The notes under the pieces were generated by a model, which was not told where the DNA came from, made no database searches, and worked only from the letters and a program-made list of their open reading frames with translations. A stretch of 64,000 bases of DNA, taken from Escherichia hormaechei_A. GTDB lineage: Bacteria; Pseudomonadota; Gammaproteobacteria; Enterobacterales; Enterobacteriaceae. Shown in pieces: positions 35,760 to 48,964 of the stretch (within the stretch, counting starts at the first letter, position 1; every line of letters starts with the position of its first letter). The position numbers and the translations under genes are program-made. The stretch spans positions 3,968,001 to 4,032,000 of the forward strand of contig CP170191.1 of the NCBI GenBank assembly GCA_042434945.1, in the 5' to 3' direction.

Positions 35760-35878
35760 ATGCCTGGCAGTTCCCTACTCTCACATGGGGAGGCCCCACA
35801 CTACCATCGGCGCTACGGCCGTTTCACTTCTGAGTTCGGCATGGGGTCAGGTGGACACCGCGCTACTGCCGCCAGGCA
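35760..35878 (-). rRNA. rrf: 5S rRNA, with probable indels
   Basis: The ends form the correct terminal helix (TGCCTGGCGG with CTGCCAGGCA). Compared with the enteric 5S I know (120 nt), this copy is 119 nt: GGTGTCCACCTG replaces GGTGGTCCCACCTG near 35850-35858 (two bases lost), and GAAACGGCCG replaces GAAACGCCG near 35814-35822 (one base gained). Both changes sit in conserved structure, so they probably reflect sequence error rather than a functional variant. Confidence 0.93.
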
Positions 35879-35966
35879 AATTCTGTTTATCAGACCGCTT
35901 CTGCGTTCTGACTGTCTATCAGGCTGAAAATCTTCTCTCAATCCGCCAAAACACCTTTGGCGTTGT

Positions 35967-38870
<2,904 letters not shown>

Positions 38871-38977
38871 TCACAACCCGAAGATGTTTCTTGCGATTCA
38901 TCATCGTGTTGCGAAAATTTGAGAGACTCACGAACAACTTTCATTGTTCAGTGTTTCAATTTTCAGCTTGATCCAGA

Positions 38978-38990
38978 TTTTTAAAGAGCA
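38978..38990 (-). promoter_or_regulatory. Spacer boxA antitermination site
   Basis: TGCTCTTTAAAAA on the minus strand, between tRNA-Ala and 23S, is the boxA-like element that reloads the Nus antitermination complex before 23S. Confidence 0.75.
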
Positions 38991-39053
38991 AAACTTCGCA
39001 GTGAACCTTTGCAGGTACACTCTGAAGTATTTTTTATTTAATCACTACAGAGA

Positions 39054-39129
39054 TGGTGGAGCTATGCGGGATCGAACCGCAGACCTCCTGCGTGCAAAGC
39101 AGGCGCTCTCCCAGCTGAGCTATAGCCCC
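39054..39129 (-). tRNA. alaT: tRNA-Ala (UGC)
   Basis: 76 nt including encoded CCA. Acceptor GGGGCTA pairs with TAGCTCC, the D arm is AGCTCAGCTGGGAGAGC, and the anticodon loop CTTTGCACG gives TGC. The T arm is GGTTCGATCCC. It is the usual spacer tRNA of rrnA/D/E-type operons. Confidence 0.97.
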
Positions 39130-39171
39130 ATAACATGTAGTTAAAACCTCTTCAAATTTGCCGTGCAAATT

Positions 39172-39248
<77 letters not shown>

Positions 39249-39316
39249 GTAGAGGTTTTACTGCTCATTTTCATCAGACAATCTGTGTGAGCACTGCAAA
39301 GTACGTTTCTTTAAGG

Positions 39317-40858
<1,542 letters not shown>

Positions 40859-40989
40859 AAAAGTTTGATGCTCAAAGAATTAAACTTCGTAATGAATTAC
40901 GTGTTCACTCTTGAGACTTGGTATTCATTTTTCGTCTTGCGACGTTAAGAATCCGTATCTTCGAGTGCCCACACAGATTGTCTGATAAA

Positions 40990-41002
40990 TTGTTAAAGAG
41001 CA
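40990..41002 (-). promoter_or_regulatory. Leader boxA antitermination site
   Basis: TGCTCTTTAACAA on the minus strand, downstream of P2 and 132 nt before the 16S 5' end, is the classic rrn boxA. The rest of the 40859-40989 leader contains the precursor sequence that pairs with the 16S 3' flank for RNase III. Confidence 0.9.
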
Positions 41003-41040
41003 GTGCCACTTTGCTTTTTTCTCAGCGGCGCGGGGTGTGC

Positions 41041-41068
41041 ATAATACGCTTTCCCGCTACAGAGTCAA
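41041..41068 (-). promoter_or_regulatory. rrn P2 promoter
   Basis: TTGACT (41068-41063), 16-nt spacer, TATTAT (41046-41041), followed by a GC-rich stretch. Typical rrn P2. Confidence 0.88.
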
Positions 41069-41159
41069 GCATTTATTTTTGCTTTCTCTGCCGGAGTTCT
41101 CAGGAGAACCCCGCTGACCCGGCGGCGTGTTTGCCGTTGTTCCGTGTCAGTGGTGGCGC

Positions 41160-41210
41160 ATTATAGGGAGTTATTCCGGCCTGACAAGAGGAAATTTAAA
41201 ATAATTTTCT
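41160..41210 (-). promoter_or_regulatory. rrn P1 promoter with UP element
   Basis: TTGTCA (41187-41182), 16-nt spacer, TATAAT (41165-41160), followed by a GC-rich discriminator. Upstream, AGAAAATTATTTTAAATTTCC (up to 41210) is the A/T-rich UP element. The sequence resembles K-12 rrnA P1, consistent with hemG being next to it. Confidence 0.9.
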
Positions 41211-41236
41211 GACCGCGCATTTTTTATTCTTTATGC

Positions 41237-41782
41237 TTATTTCAGCGTCGGTTTGTCGGTTAAATGGGCGATTTCTCGGGCGAAATTCGCCACCTGCTCC
41301 CAATCGGTATAGACAACTTCTTTGCGCGTATCCGTTTCACCGCCTGACATCTTCATAATCAGCTTGATCATAAAACGGTCGTACCAGCGATAACGTGGGT
41401 AACGCAGCGCCCCGGCAATGACCGCGCAGCGATCGGGACGCCATTGCGAGTTCATCAGAAACTTGCGCGCGTAGCTGTTGGTCTGTGGAGTACGCTTCTC
41501 CGGTTTGCGCGCCACCAGATTCACGGAGTAAAAGGCGCTCGGCATCGAATTCAGCCGCGTCGCATGTTTTTTGACAAATTCCTGGAACGCTGAATGGTAG
41601 TGACCATAGCGAATAGAAGCACCAATGACCACACGGTCATAGTTTTCCCACTGTGGTTCTTCAATGCGGTGCACATTGGCGACATCCGCCTGGATCCCCA
41701 GTTCTTTCAGTTCCGAAGCCAGGTAGGAGGCAATCTCGCGCGTTTGTCCGTCCCTTGTTGAGAAAAGAATTAATGTTTTCAC
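41237..41782 (-). CDS. hemG: Menaquinone-dependent protoporphyrinogen IX dehydrogenase HemG
   Basis: 181 residues. A flavodoxin-like FMN enzyme that oxidises protoporphyrinogen IX, passing electrons to respiratory quinones. The FMN phosphate loop is FSTRDGQTREIA at the N-terminus, with GASIRYGHYH as the second FMN loop; the C-terminal part has the HemG-specific long insertion RWYDRFMIKLIMK. It starts 11 nt after the trkH stop and ends 27 nt before the P1 UP element. It reads as K-12 throughout. In K-12 it flanks rrnA. Confidence 0.97.
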   Translation of the reverse strand: MKTLILFSTRDGQTREIASYLASELKELGIQADVANVHRIEEPQWENYDRVVIGASIRYGHYHSAFQEFVKKHATRLNSMPSAFYSVNLVARKPEKRTPQTNSYARKFLMNSQWRPDRCAVIAGALRYPRYRWYDRFMIKLIMKMSGGETDTRKEVVYTDWEQVANFAREIAHLTDKPTLK

Positions 41783-41793
41783 GTATTACTCCA

Positions 41794-43245
41794 TCATTCA
41801 CGCCAGAAAGTCGGGGTAAAGAGCACCAGCAATGTAAAGACCTCGAGACGACCAAACAGCATGTTGGCAATCAGGATCCATTTAGCCACCGGGTTCATAC
41901 TGGTAAAGTTATCAGCAACCACGCCAAGCCCTGGCCCCAGGTTATTCAATGTCGCAACAACCGACGCAAAGGCAGAAAAGTCATCCACGCCCGTGGCGAT
42001 AATCGCCAGCATACTGACAATAAACACCAATGCATAGGCGGAGAAAAATCCCCAAACGGCTTCGAGGATACGTTCCGGCAGTGCGCGATTCCCCAGCTTA
42101 ATGCTATAGACGGCGTTCGGATGCACCAGTCGTTTCAGCTCACGGTTCCCCTGCTTAAACAGCAGCAGGATGCGGATCACCTTCAGGCCACCGCCCGTTG
42201 ACCCGGCGCAACCGCCGATAAAGGCTGAACATAAAAGCAGTACCGGCAAAAAGAGCGGCCAGCGGGCAATGCTGTCAGTTGTAAACCCGGCGGTTGTCGC
42301 CATCGACACCACCTGGAAAAACGCCTGGTTAATTGTCATCAGCGCCGAACTGTAGACATTATGAAACCACAGTACGAGGGTACAAATAACCACCAGCGTA
42401 AACTGTACGCCGATAAACATGCGAAATTCCGGATCGCGCCAATAAACCTTCAGACTACGCCCACTTAACAGTGAAAAGTGCAGACCGTAGTTACAGCCGG
42501 AGATCAGCAGGAAGATAGCAATGATAGTGTTAATAGTCGGGCTATCGAAATAACCGATACTGGCATCATGTGTCGAGAAGCCGCCAATAGCGATAGTCGC
42601 AAAGCTATGGCCGATGGCATCAAAGGCATCCATTCCGGCAAACCACAACGCCAGCGCACAGGCGACGGTCAGCAAGACATAAATCAACCACAGGGTTTTC
42701 GCCGTTTCCGCAATTCGCGGGCGCATTTTGTTATCTTTCAGCGGGCCGGGCATTTCTGCGCGATAGAGCTGCATCCCACCCACGCCGAGGATAGGCAGTA
42801 TCGCAACCGCTAACACGATGATCCCCATCCCGCCAAACCATTGCAGCATCTGGCGATAAAAGAGGATGGCATGAGGGAGCGAATCCAGCCCCACCAGCGT
42901 AGTGGCCCCGGTGGTGGTCAGGCCAGAGAAAGATTCAAAAAACGCATCGGTAATCGTGAGGTTCGGGCTTTCCGAGAAGATAAAAGGGAGCGCACCGACA
43001 CTACCCAGCACGGTCCAGAACAGCACCACTATCAGAAACCCCTCACGGGATTTCAGTTCGCCCTTCTCTTTGCGGTTCGGCCACCACAGCATAGAGCCAA
43101 TGGCGAGGGCGACAAAAAAGGTCTGGGTAAAAGCGCGGCCCGCTCCATCCCGGTAGATGAGTGCTACCAGCCCTGGGATAATCATGGTCCCTGAAAATAA
43201 GATGACCAGTAGTCCAACGATTCGGGTAATGGCGCGAAAATGCAT
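41794..43245 (-). CDS. trkH: Trk potassium uptake channel subunit TrkH
   Basis: 483 residues, the K-12 length. Membrane protein with four channel-like repeats, each having a short pore helix and a filter segment (for example LTTTGATTLVGLD, TIAIGGFSTHDAS, STGGGLKVIRI, NNLGPGLG). It imports K+ with the NAD-binding regulator TrkA, encoded elsewhere. It is in a yigZ-trkH-hemG cluster with gaps of 38 and 11 nt. It reads as K-12 from end to end as I recall it. Confidence 0.97.
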   Translation of the reverse strand: MHFRAITRIVGLLVILFSGTMIIPGLVALIYRDGAGRAFTQTFFVALAIGSMLWWPNRKEKGELKSREGFLIVVLFWTVLGSVGALPFIFSESPNLTITDAFFESFSGLTTTGATTLVGLDSLPHAILFYRQMLQWFGGMGIIVLAVAILPILGVGGMQLYRAEMPGPLKDNKMRPRIAETAKTLWLIYVLLTVACALALWFAGMDAFDAIGHSFATIAIGGFSTHDASIGYFDSPTINTIIAIFLLISGCNYGLHFSLLSGRSLKVYWRDPEFRMFIGVQFTLVVICTLVLWFHNVYSSALMTINQAFFQVVSMATTAGFTTDSIARWPLFLPVLLLCSAFIGGCAGSTGGGLKVIRILLLFKQGNRELKRLVHPNAVYSIKLGNRALPERILEAVWGFFSAYALVFIVSMLAIIATGVDDFSAFASVVATLNNLGPGLGVVADNFTSMNPVAKWILIANMLFGRLEVFTLLVLFTPTFWRE

Positions 43246-43283
43246 CTCTGCCGCTTCCTTAGTTCTGCAAAACGAAGTGGGGA

Positions 43284-43898
43284 TTATTCTTCAATCGCTA
43301 ACAATTGCAATGAACCACGGCTAAAATCCGCCAGCTTTGCGGAAAATTCAGCCACTTTCGCCGCCGGAAGCGCCACCCGCAGCAGAACGAATGCCTGATA
43401 ATCACTGTTGATAATTTTGCCGTCACACTGCCCCAGCAACGCTTCAATGCCGGTTAACTGACTATATTCACATTGCAAAGTATATTCGGTTAATGGCGTC
43501 TTGCGTTGGGTCGTTAGCTGGCGCAGCGCCTGATTCACGCCGCCGCCATACGCTTTCACTAACCCACCGGTGCCAAGCAATATGCCGCCGTAGTAGCGCA
43601 CTACCACAGCGGTAATTTCCCCGACGCCGCTGCCCATTAGCTGGGCGAGCATCGGTTTACCTGCCGTTCCCGCCGGCTCCCCATCGTCAGAGAACCCCAG
43701 CTGTTGTGAATCATCCGGCGCACCCGCCACCCACGCCACGCAATGGTGGCGGGCATCGGGGTGTTCTGCCCGCACCGATTCAACAAACGCTTTCGCCGCC
43801 TCAACGCCATCGGTATGCGCCAACAGCGTAATGAAGCGGCTTTTTTTGATCTCTTCAACGACCGTGACCGGTGCCGCAGGAATTAACCAGCTTTCCAT
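43284..43898 (-). CDS. yigZ: IMPACT-family protein YigZ
   Basis: 204 residues. The IMPACT (UPF0029) N-terminal domain with DARHHCVAWVAG, DGEPAGTAGKPML and VVVRYYGGILLGTGGL is followed by a small ferredoxin-like domain. The eukaryotic relative Yih1/IMPACT regulates Gcn2; the bacterial role is unclear. The start is the ATG at 43898, which overlaps the last base of the pepQ stop (TGATG). It differs from K-12 by only a couple of residues. Confidence 0.95.
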   Translation of the reverse strand: MESWLIPAAPVTVVEEIKKSRFITLLAHTDGVEAAKAFVESVRAEHPDARHHCVAWVAGAPDDSQQLGFSDDGEPAGTAGKPMLAQLMGSGVGEITAVVVRYYGGILLGTGGLVKAYGGGVNQALRQLTTQRKTPLTEYTLQCEYSQLTGIEALLGQCDGKIINSDYQAFVLLRVALPAAKVAEFSAKLADFSRGSLQLLAIEE

Positions 43899-45229
43899 CA
43901 CGCCAGTTTCAGATCCCGGGTCATGTTTTCCACGTTGTTTTCGTGGATCACCACGTTGTCTTCGATACGAATGCCGCCGAACGGTTTCAGTGCTTCAATT
44001 TTCTGCCAGTTGAAGTGTTTGCTGAACTGCCCTTCACGCCACGGCGCCAGCAGCGATTCGATGAAGTAGATACCCGGTTCGATGGTTAACACCATGCCTG
44101 GCTGGAGAATACGGGTGCAGCGCAGGTACGGATATTTTGCCGGTGCCGCGAGATGCGTACCGCTATCATCCTGCATAAAACCAGCGACATCATGCACCTG
44201 GAGGCCCAGCGGATGGCCGATACCGTGCGGCATAAACGGTCCGGTGAGATCGTTTTCGACCATCGCTTCTTCACTCATATCGGTGATGATTTGATGTTTA
44301 CGCAGCAATTTGGCGATGCGCTGATGGAACTGGATGTGGTAATCCACATAGCTGACGCCAGCTTTCATGGTGGCGATCAGCGCCAGTTGTTCATCATTTA
44401 CGTCTTTCACCAGCTGTGCGTAGTCGTTGTCGCTTTTTGCCGACCAGGTACGGGTCAGGTCAGCCGCATAGCCGTTATATTCGGCCCCGGCATCCAGCAG
44501 GAAGCTGCGCATCTCTTCCGGCGCCTGATGATCCAGTTTGGTGTAATGCAGCACCGCAGCGTGTTCGTTGAGCGCCACAATGTTGCTGTAAGGTACGTCG
44601 GTATCACGATGACCGGTCGCGGTCAGATAGGCAATATTGATATCGAACTCGCTCATGCCAGAACGGAACGCTTCTTCTGCCGCACGATGACCGTTGACCG
44701 CCATTTTCTGCGCTTCACGCATACAGGCCAGTTCGTACTCGGTTTTGAAGGAGCGGTAGTAATGCAGGTAGTCGATCACCCCTTTCGGGTTGATGTTGCT
44801 GGCCTCAATACCCAGTTGCAGCGCACGTTCTGGCACCGGACCGATATAACCGATATTGCCGCGCGCAGCAGGCAGCAGGCTACCAATGCCATCGGCTTTC
44901 GGCAGCGCGATCACTTCCACATCTTCAGTCCAGAAGGAGGTCGGCAGCGGTTCGACGTTGTGCCAGTAATCAACCGGCAGATAAAACCACAGTTTCGGCT
45001 TGTTCACGCCATCCACCAGCAACCAGCAGTTTGGCACCTGAGTTACCGGCACCCACGCTTTGAATTGCGGGTTCACTTTAAACGGATAGGGATGATCGTC
45101 GAGAAAAACATTGAACAGCTCGCCGGAGTGAATAAGTAACGCATCCAGCTTGAAGCGCGCCAGCGCATCGCGAGTCCGTTCTTGTAAGGTAGCTATATGA
45201 TTTTTATAGAGCGAGGCCAGTGATTCCAT
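43898..45229 (-). CDS. pepQ: Xaa-Pro dipeptidase PepQ
   Basis: 443 residues, the K-12 length. Cleaves dipeptides with C-terminal proline and can act on some organophosphate esters. Metallopeptidase family M24: the two-metal site is represented by [19 protein letters not shown] (two Asp), [13 protein letters not shown] (His), LTIEPGIYF (Glu) and [10 protein letters not shown] (Glu). It is divergent from fadB across 189 bp containing the FadR operator. Reads as K-12. Confidence 0.97.
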
Positions 45230-45376
45230 TTTTTACCCTTCTGTTTTTTTGACCTTAAGTCTCCGCATCTTAGCACATCGTTCATCCAGAGCGTGATTTC
45301 TGCCGAGCGTGATCAGATCGGCATTTCTTTAATCTTTTATTTGCATATTTTTAACACAAAATACACACTTCGACTC

Positions 45377-45393
45377 ATCTGGTACGACCAGAT
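45377..45393. promoter_or_regulatory. FadR operator of fadBA
   Basis: ATCTGGTACGACCAGAT is a palindrome matching the FadR consensus (CTGGTCNGACCAG with one change). It lies 26-42 nt before the fadB start. FadR releases it when long-chain acyl-CoA binds, so fadBA is induced by fatty acids. The E. coli site is the same. Confidence 0.9.
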
Positions 45394-45418
45394 CACCTTG
45401 CGGATTCAGGAGACTGAC

Positions 45419-47608
45419 ATGCTTTACAAAGGCGACACCCTGTACCTTGACTGGCTGGAAGATGGCATTGCCGAACTGGTATTTGATGCCCCAGGTTCAG
45501 TTAATAAACTCGACACTGCGACCGTCGCCAGCCTCGGCGAGGCCATCGGCGTGCTGGAACAGCAATCAGATCTAAAAGGGCTGCTGCTGCGTTCGAACAA
45601 AGCAGCCTTTATCGTCGGTGCTGATATCACCGAATTTTTGTCCCTGTTCCTCGTTCCTGAAGAACAGTTAAGCCAGTGGCTGCATTTTGCCAATAGCGTG
45701 TTTAATCGCCTGGAAGATCTGCCGGTGCCAACCATTGCTGCCGTCAATGGCTATGCGCTGGGCGGTGGCTGCGAATGCGTGCTGGCGACCGATTATCGTC
45801 TGGCGACGCCGGAGCTGCGCATCGGTTTGCCGGAAACCAAACTGGGCATCATGCCTGGCTTTGGCGGTTCTGTACGTATGCCACGTATGCTGGGCGCTGA
45901 CAGTGCGCTGGAAATCATTGCCGCCGGTAAAGATGTCGGCGCGGACCAGGCGCTGAAAATCGGTCTGGTGGATGGCGTAGTCAAAGCAGAAAAACTGATT
46001 GAAGGGGCGATGGCGATTTTACGCCAGGCCATTAACGGCGACCTCGACTGGAAAGCGAAACGTCAGCCGAAGCTGGAACCGCTAAAACTGAGCAAGATTG
46101 AAGCCACCATGAGCTTCACCATCGCTAAAGGGATGGTCGCACAAACGGCGGGGAAACATTATCCGGCCCCCATCACCGCAGTAAAAACCATTGAAGCTGC
46201 GGCCCGTTTTGGTCGTGAAGAAGCTCTAAACCTGGAAAACAAAAGTTTTGTCCCGCTGGCGCATACCAACGAAGCTCGCGCACTGGTCGGCATATTCCTT
46301 AACGATCAATATGTAAAAGGCAAAGCGAAGAAACTCACCAAAGACGTTGAAACCCCGAAACAGGCCGCTGTGCTGGGCGCAGGCATTATGGGCGGCGGCA
46401 TCGCTTACCAGTCTGCGTGGAAAGGCGTGCCGGTTGTCATGAAAGATATCAACGACAAGTCGTTAACCCTCGGCATGACCGAAGCCGCGAAACTGCTGAA
46501 CAAGCAGCTTGAGCGCGGCAAGATCGATGGTCTGAAACTGGCTGGCGTGATCTCTACAATCCACCCAACGCTCGACTACGCCGGGTTTGACCGCGTGGAT
46601 GTTGTGGTAGAAGCGGTTGTCGAAAACCCGAAAGTGAAAAAAGCCGTACTGGCAGAAACCGAGCAGAAAGTACGCCCGGATACCGTGCTGGCGTCTAACA
46701 CTTCAACCATTCCTATCAGCGAACTGGCCAACGCGCTGGAACGTCCGGAAAACTTCTGCGGGATGCACTTCTTTAACCCGGTCCACCGGATGCCGTTGGT
46801 GGAAATTATTCGCGGCGAGAAAAGCTCTGACGAAACCATCGCGAAAGTCGTCACCTGGGCGAGCAAGATGGGCAAAACGCCAATTGTGGTTAACGACTGC
46901 CCCGGCTTCTTCGTCAACCGCGTGCTGTTCCCGTATTTCGCCGGTTTCAGCCAGTTGCTGCGCGACGGCGCGGATTTCCGCAAGATCGACAAAGTGATGG
47001 AAAAACAGTTTGGCTGGCCGATGGGTCCGGCATATCTGCTGGATGTCGTGGGCATTGACACCGCGCATCACGCTCAGGCGGTGATGGCAGCAGGCTTCCC
47101 GCAGCGGATGCAGAAAGATTATCGCGATGCCATCGACGCGCTGTTTGATGCCAACCGCTTTGGTCAGAAGAACGGCCTCGGTTTCTGGCGTTATAAAGAA
47201 GACAGCAAAGGTAAGCCGAAGAAAGAAGAAGACGCCGCTGTTGACGACCTGCTAGTAGAAGTGAGCCAGCCGAAGCGCGATTTCAGCGAAGAAGAGATTA
47301 TCGCCCGCATGATGATCCCGATGGTCAACGAAGTGGTGCGTTGTCTGGAAGAAGGCATTATCGCCACTCCGGCAGAAGCGGATATGGCGCTGGTCTACGG
47401 CCTGGGCTTCCCTCCGTTCCACGGCGGCGCGTTCCGCTGGCTGGACACCCTCGGCAGCGCGAAATACCTCGATATGGCACAGCAATATCAGCACCTCGGC
47501 CCGCTGTATGAAGTGCCGGAAGGTCTGCGTAATAAAGCGCGTCATAACGAACCGTACTATCCACCAGTTGAGCCAGCCCGTCCGGTTGGCGACCTGAAAA
47601 CGGCTTAA
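45419..47608 (+). CDS. fadB: Fatty acid oxidation complex alpha subunit FadB
   Basis: 729 residues, the K-12 length. Multifunctional enzyme of beta-oxidation. The N-terminal enoyl-CoA hydratase/isomerase domain has NGYALGGGCECVLATDYR with the catalytic Glu residues. The C-terminal 3-hydroxyacyl-CoA dehydrogenase domain has the NAD loop GAGIMGGGIAY and the catalytic His in HFFNPVHRMPLVE. I start at MLYKGDTLYL (45419), which has AGGAGA at good distance; a longer in-frame extension would run through the FadR site. Only a few residues differ from K-12. It forms an operon with fadA. Confidence 0.97.
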   Translation: MLYKGDTLYLDWLEDGIAELVFDAPGSVNKLDTATVASLGEAIGVLEQQSDLKGLLLRSNKAAFIVGADITEFLSLFLVPEEQLSQWLHFANSVFNRLEDLPVPTIAAVNGYALGGGCECVLATDYRLATPELRIGLPETKLGIMPGFGGSVRMPRMLGADSALEIIAAGKDVGADQALKIGLVDGVVKAEKLIEGAMAILRQAINGDLDWKAKRQPKLEPLKLSKIEATMSFTIAKGMVAQTAGKHYPAPITAVKTIEAAARFGREEALNLENKSFVPLAHTNEARALVGIFLNDQYVKGKAKKLTKDVETPKQAAVLGAGIMGGGIAYQSAWKGVPVVMKDINDKSLTLGMTEAAKLLNKQLERGKIDGLKLAGVISTIHPTLDYAGFDRVDVVVEAVVENPKVKKAVLAETEQKVRPDTVLASNTSTIPISELANALERPENFCGMHFFNPVHRMPLVEIIRGEKSSDETIAKVVTWASKMGKTPIVVNDCPGFFVNRVLFPYFAGFSQLLRDGADFRKIDKVMEKQFGWPMGPAYLLDVVGIDTAHHAQAVMAAGFPQRMQKDYRDAIDALFDANRFGQKNGLGFWRYKEDSKGKPKKEEDAAVDDLLVEVSQPKRDFSEEEIIARMMIPMVNEVVRCLEEGIIATPAEADMALVYGLGFPPFHGGAFRWLDTLGSAKYLDMAQQYQHLGPLYEVPEGLRNKARHNEPYYPPVEPARPVGDLKTA

Positions 47609-47617
47609 GGAGTCACA

Positions 47618-48781
47618 ATGGAACAGGTTGTCATTGTCGATGCAATTCGCACCCCGATGGGCCGTTCGAAGGGCGGTGCTTTTCGTAACGTGCGTGCGGA
47701 AGATCTCTCCGCTCATTTAATGCGTAGCCTGCTGGCGCGTAACCCGGCGCTGGAAGCGGCGGCCCTCGACGATATTTACTGGGGTTGTGTGCAGCAGACG
47801 CTGGAGCAGGGTTTTAACATCGCCCGTAACGCGGCGCTGCTGGCAGAAGTGCCGCACTCTGTCCCGGCGGTTACCGTCAATCGCTTGTGTGGTTCATCCA
47901 TGCAGGCACTGCATGACGCAGCACGAATGATCATGACTGGCGATGCGCAGGCATGTCTGGTTGGCGGCGTGGAGCATATGGGCCATGTGCCGATGAGTCA
48001 CGGCGTCGATTTTCACCCCGGCCTGAGCCGCAATGTCGCCAAAGCGGCGGGCATGATGGGCTTAACGGCAGAAATGCTGGCGCGTATGCACGGTATCAGC
48101 CGTGAAATGCAGGATGCCTTTGCCGCGCGGTCACACGCCCGCGCCTGGGCCGCCACGCAGTCGGGCGCATTTAAAAATGAAATCATCCCGACCGGTGGTC
48201 ACGATGCCGACGGCGTCCTGAAGCAGTTTAATTACGACGAAGTGATTCGCCCGGAAACCACCGTGGAAGCCCTCGCCACGCTGCGTCCGGCGTTTGATCC
48301 AGTAAACGGTACGGTAACGGCGGGCACATCTTCTGCACTTTCCGATGGCGCAGCTGCCATGCTGGTGATGAGTGAAAGCCGCGCCCATGAATTAGGTCTT
48401 AAGCCGCGCGCTCGTGTGCGTTCGATGGCGGTCGTTGGTTGTGACCCATCGATTATGGGTTACGGCCCGGTTCCGGCCTCAAAGCTGGCGCTGAAAAAAG
48501 CGGGGCTTTCTGCCAGCGATATCGGCGTGTTTGAGATGAACGAAGCCTTTGCCGCGCAGATCCTGCCGTGCATTAAAGATCTCGGGCTAATGGAGCAGAT
48601 TGACGAGAAGATCAACCTCAATGGTGGCGCGATCGCGCTGGGTCATCCGCTGGGTTGTTCCGGTGCGCGTATCAGCACCACGCTGCTGAATCTGATGGAG
48701 CGCAAAGACGTTCAGTTTGGTCTGGCGACGATGTGTATCGGTCTGGGTCAGGGTATTGCGACGGTGTTTGAGCGGGTTTAA
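47618..48781 (+). CDS. fadA: 3-ketoacyl-CoA thiolase FadA
   Basis: 387 residues, the K-12 length. The beta subunit of the oxidation complex; releases acetyl-CoA. Catalytic Cys in NRLCGSSMQALHDA, His in GGAIALGHPLGCSGAR, and the second Cys in CIGLGQG. The start is 9 nt after the fadB stop with AAGGAG. Reads as K-12 apart from one or two residues. In K-12 the gene downstream is fre; here it is glyS in convergent orientation. Confidence 0.97.
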   Translation: MEQVVIVDAIRTPMGRSKGGAFRNVRAEDLSAHLMRSLLARNPALEAAALDDIYWGCVQQTLEQGFNIARNAALLAEVPHSVPAVTVNRLCGSSMQALHDAARMIMTGDAQACLVGGVEHMGHVPMSHGVDFHPGLSRNVAKAAGMMGLTAEMLARMHGISREMQDAFAARSHARAWAATQSGAFKNEIIPTGGHDADGVLKQFNYDEVIRPETTVEALATLRPAFDPVNGTVTAGTSSALSDGAAAMLVMSESRAHELGLKPRARVRSMAVVGCDPSIMGYGPVPASKLALKKAGLSASDIGVFEMNEAFAAQILPCIKDLGLMEQIDEKINLNGGAIALGHPLGCSGARISTTLLNLMERKDVQFGLATMCIGLGQGIATVFERV

Positions 48782-48803
48782 ATAAGGAAAAGTATCTCAA
48801 AGC

Positions 48804-48910
48804 CAATGACGTCAGAACAAGGCGGCAAGCGAGCGAATCCCGATGAGCTTACATTAGTAAGTGATTCGGGTGAACGAGCGCAGCCAACGCAGTTATGGCG
48901 CCATTGGCGA
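48804..48910. repeat. Intergenic repeat-like element between fadA and glyS
   Basis: GGCGGCAAGCGAGCGAATCCC, then GAGCTTAC-ATTA-GTAAGTGATTCGGG, then GAACGAGCGCAGCC form an imperfect inverted repeat. Very similar intergenic copies occur many times in enteric genomes in my memory. It is exactly where the gene order changes from fadA to glyS, and so may be the site of recombination or mis-joining. Confidence 0.6.
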
Positions 48911-48936
48911 AGAGAGACAGTTTAGTTGCCGTTCTT

Positions 48937-48961
48937 CCCGCCTGTCAGGGGCGGGTTTTTT
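48937..48961 (+). terminator. Intrinsic terminator facing plus strand
   Basis: CCCGCC (48937-48942) pairs with GGCGGG (48950-48955), followed by six T residues. It is suited to stop fadBA transcription just before the end of convergent glyS. Confidence 0.8.
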
Positions 48962-48964
48962 ACG

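Noticed and set aside
44153..45139. 328-codon open frame antisense to pepQ
   Set aside because: Complement of a conserved gene and no ribosome binding site.
45293..47608. Longer fadB start at 45293
   Set aside because: The extension would be translated through the FadR operator; the ATG at 45419 has a good ribosome binding site and gives the known length.
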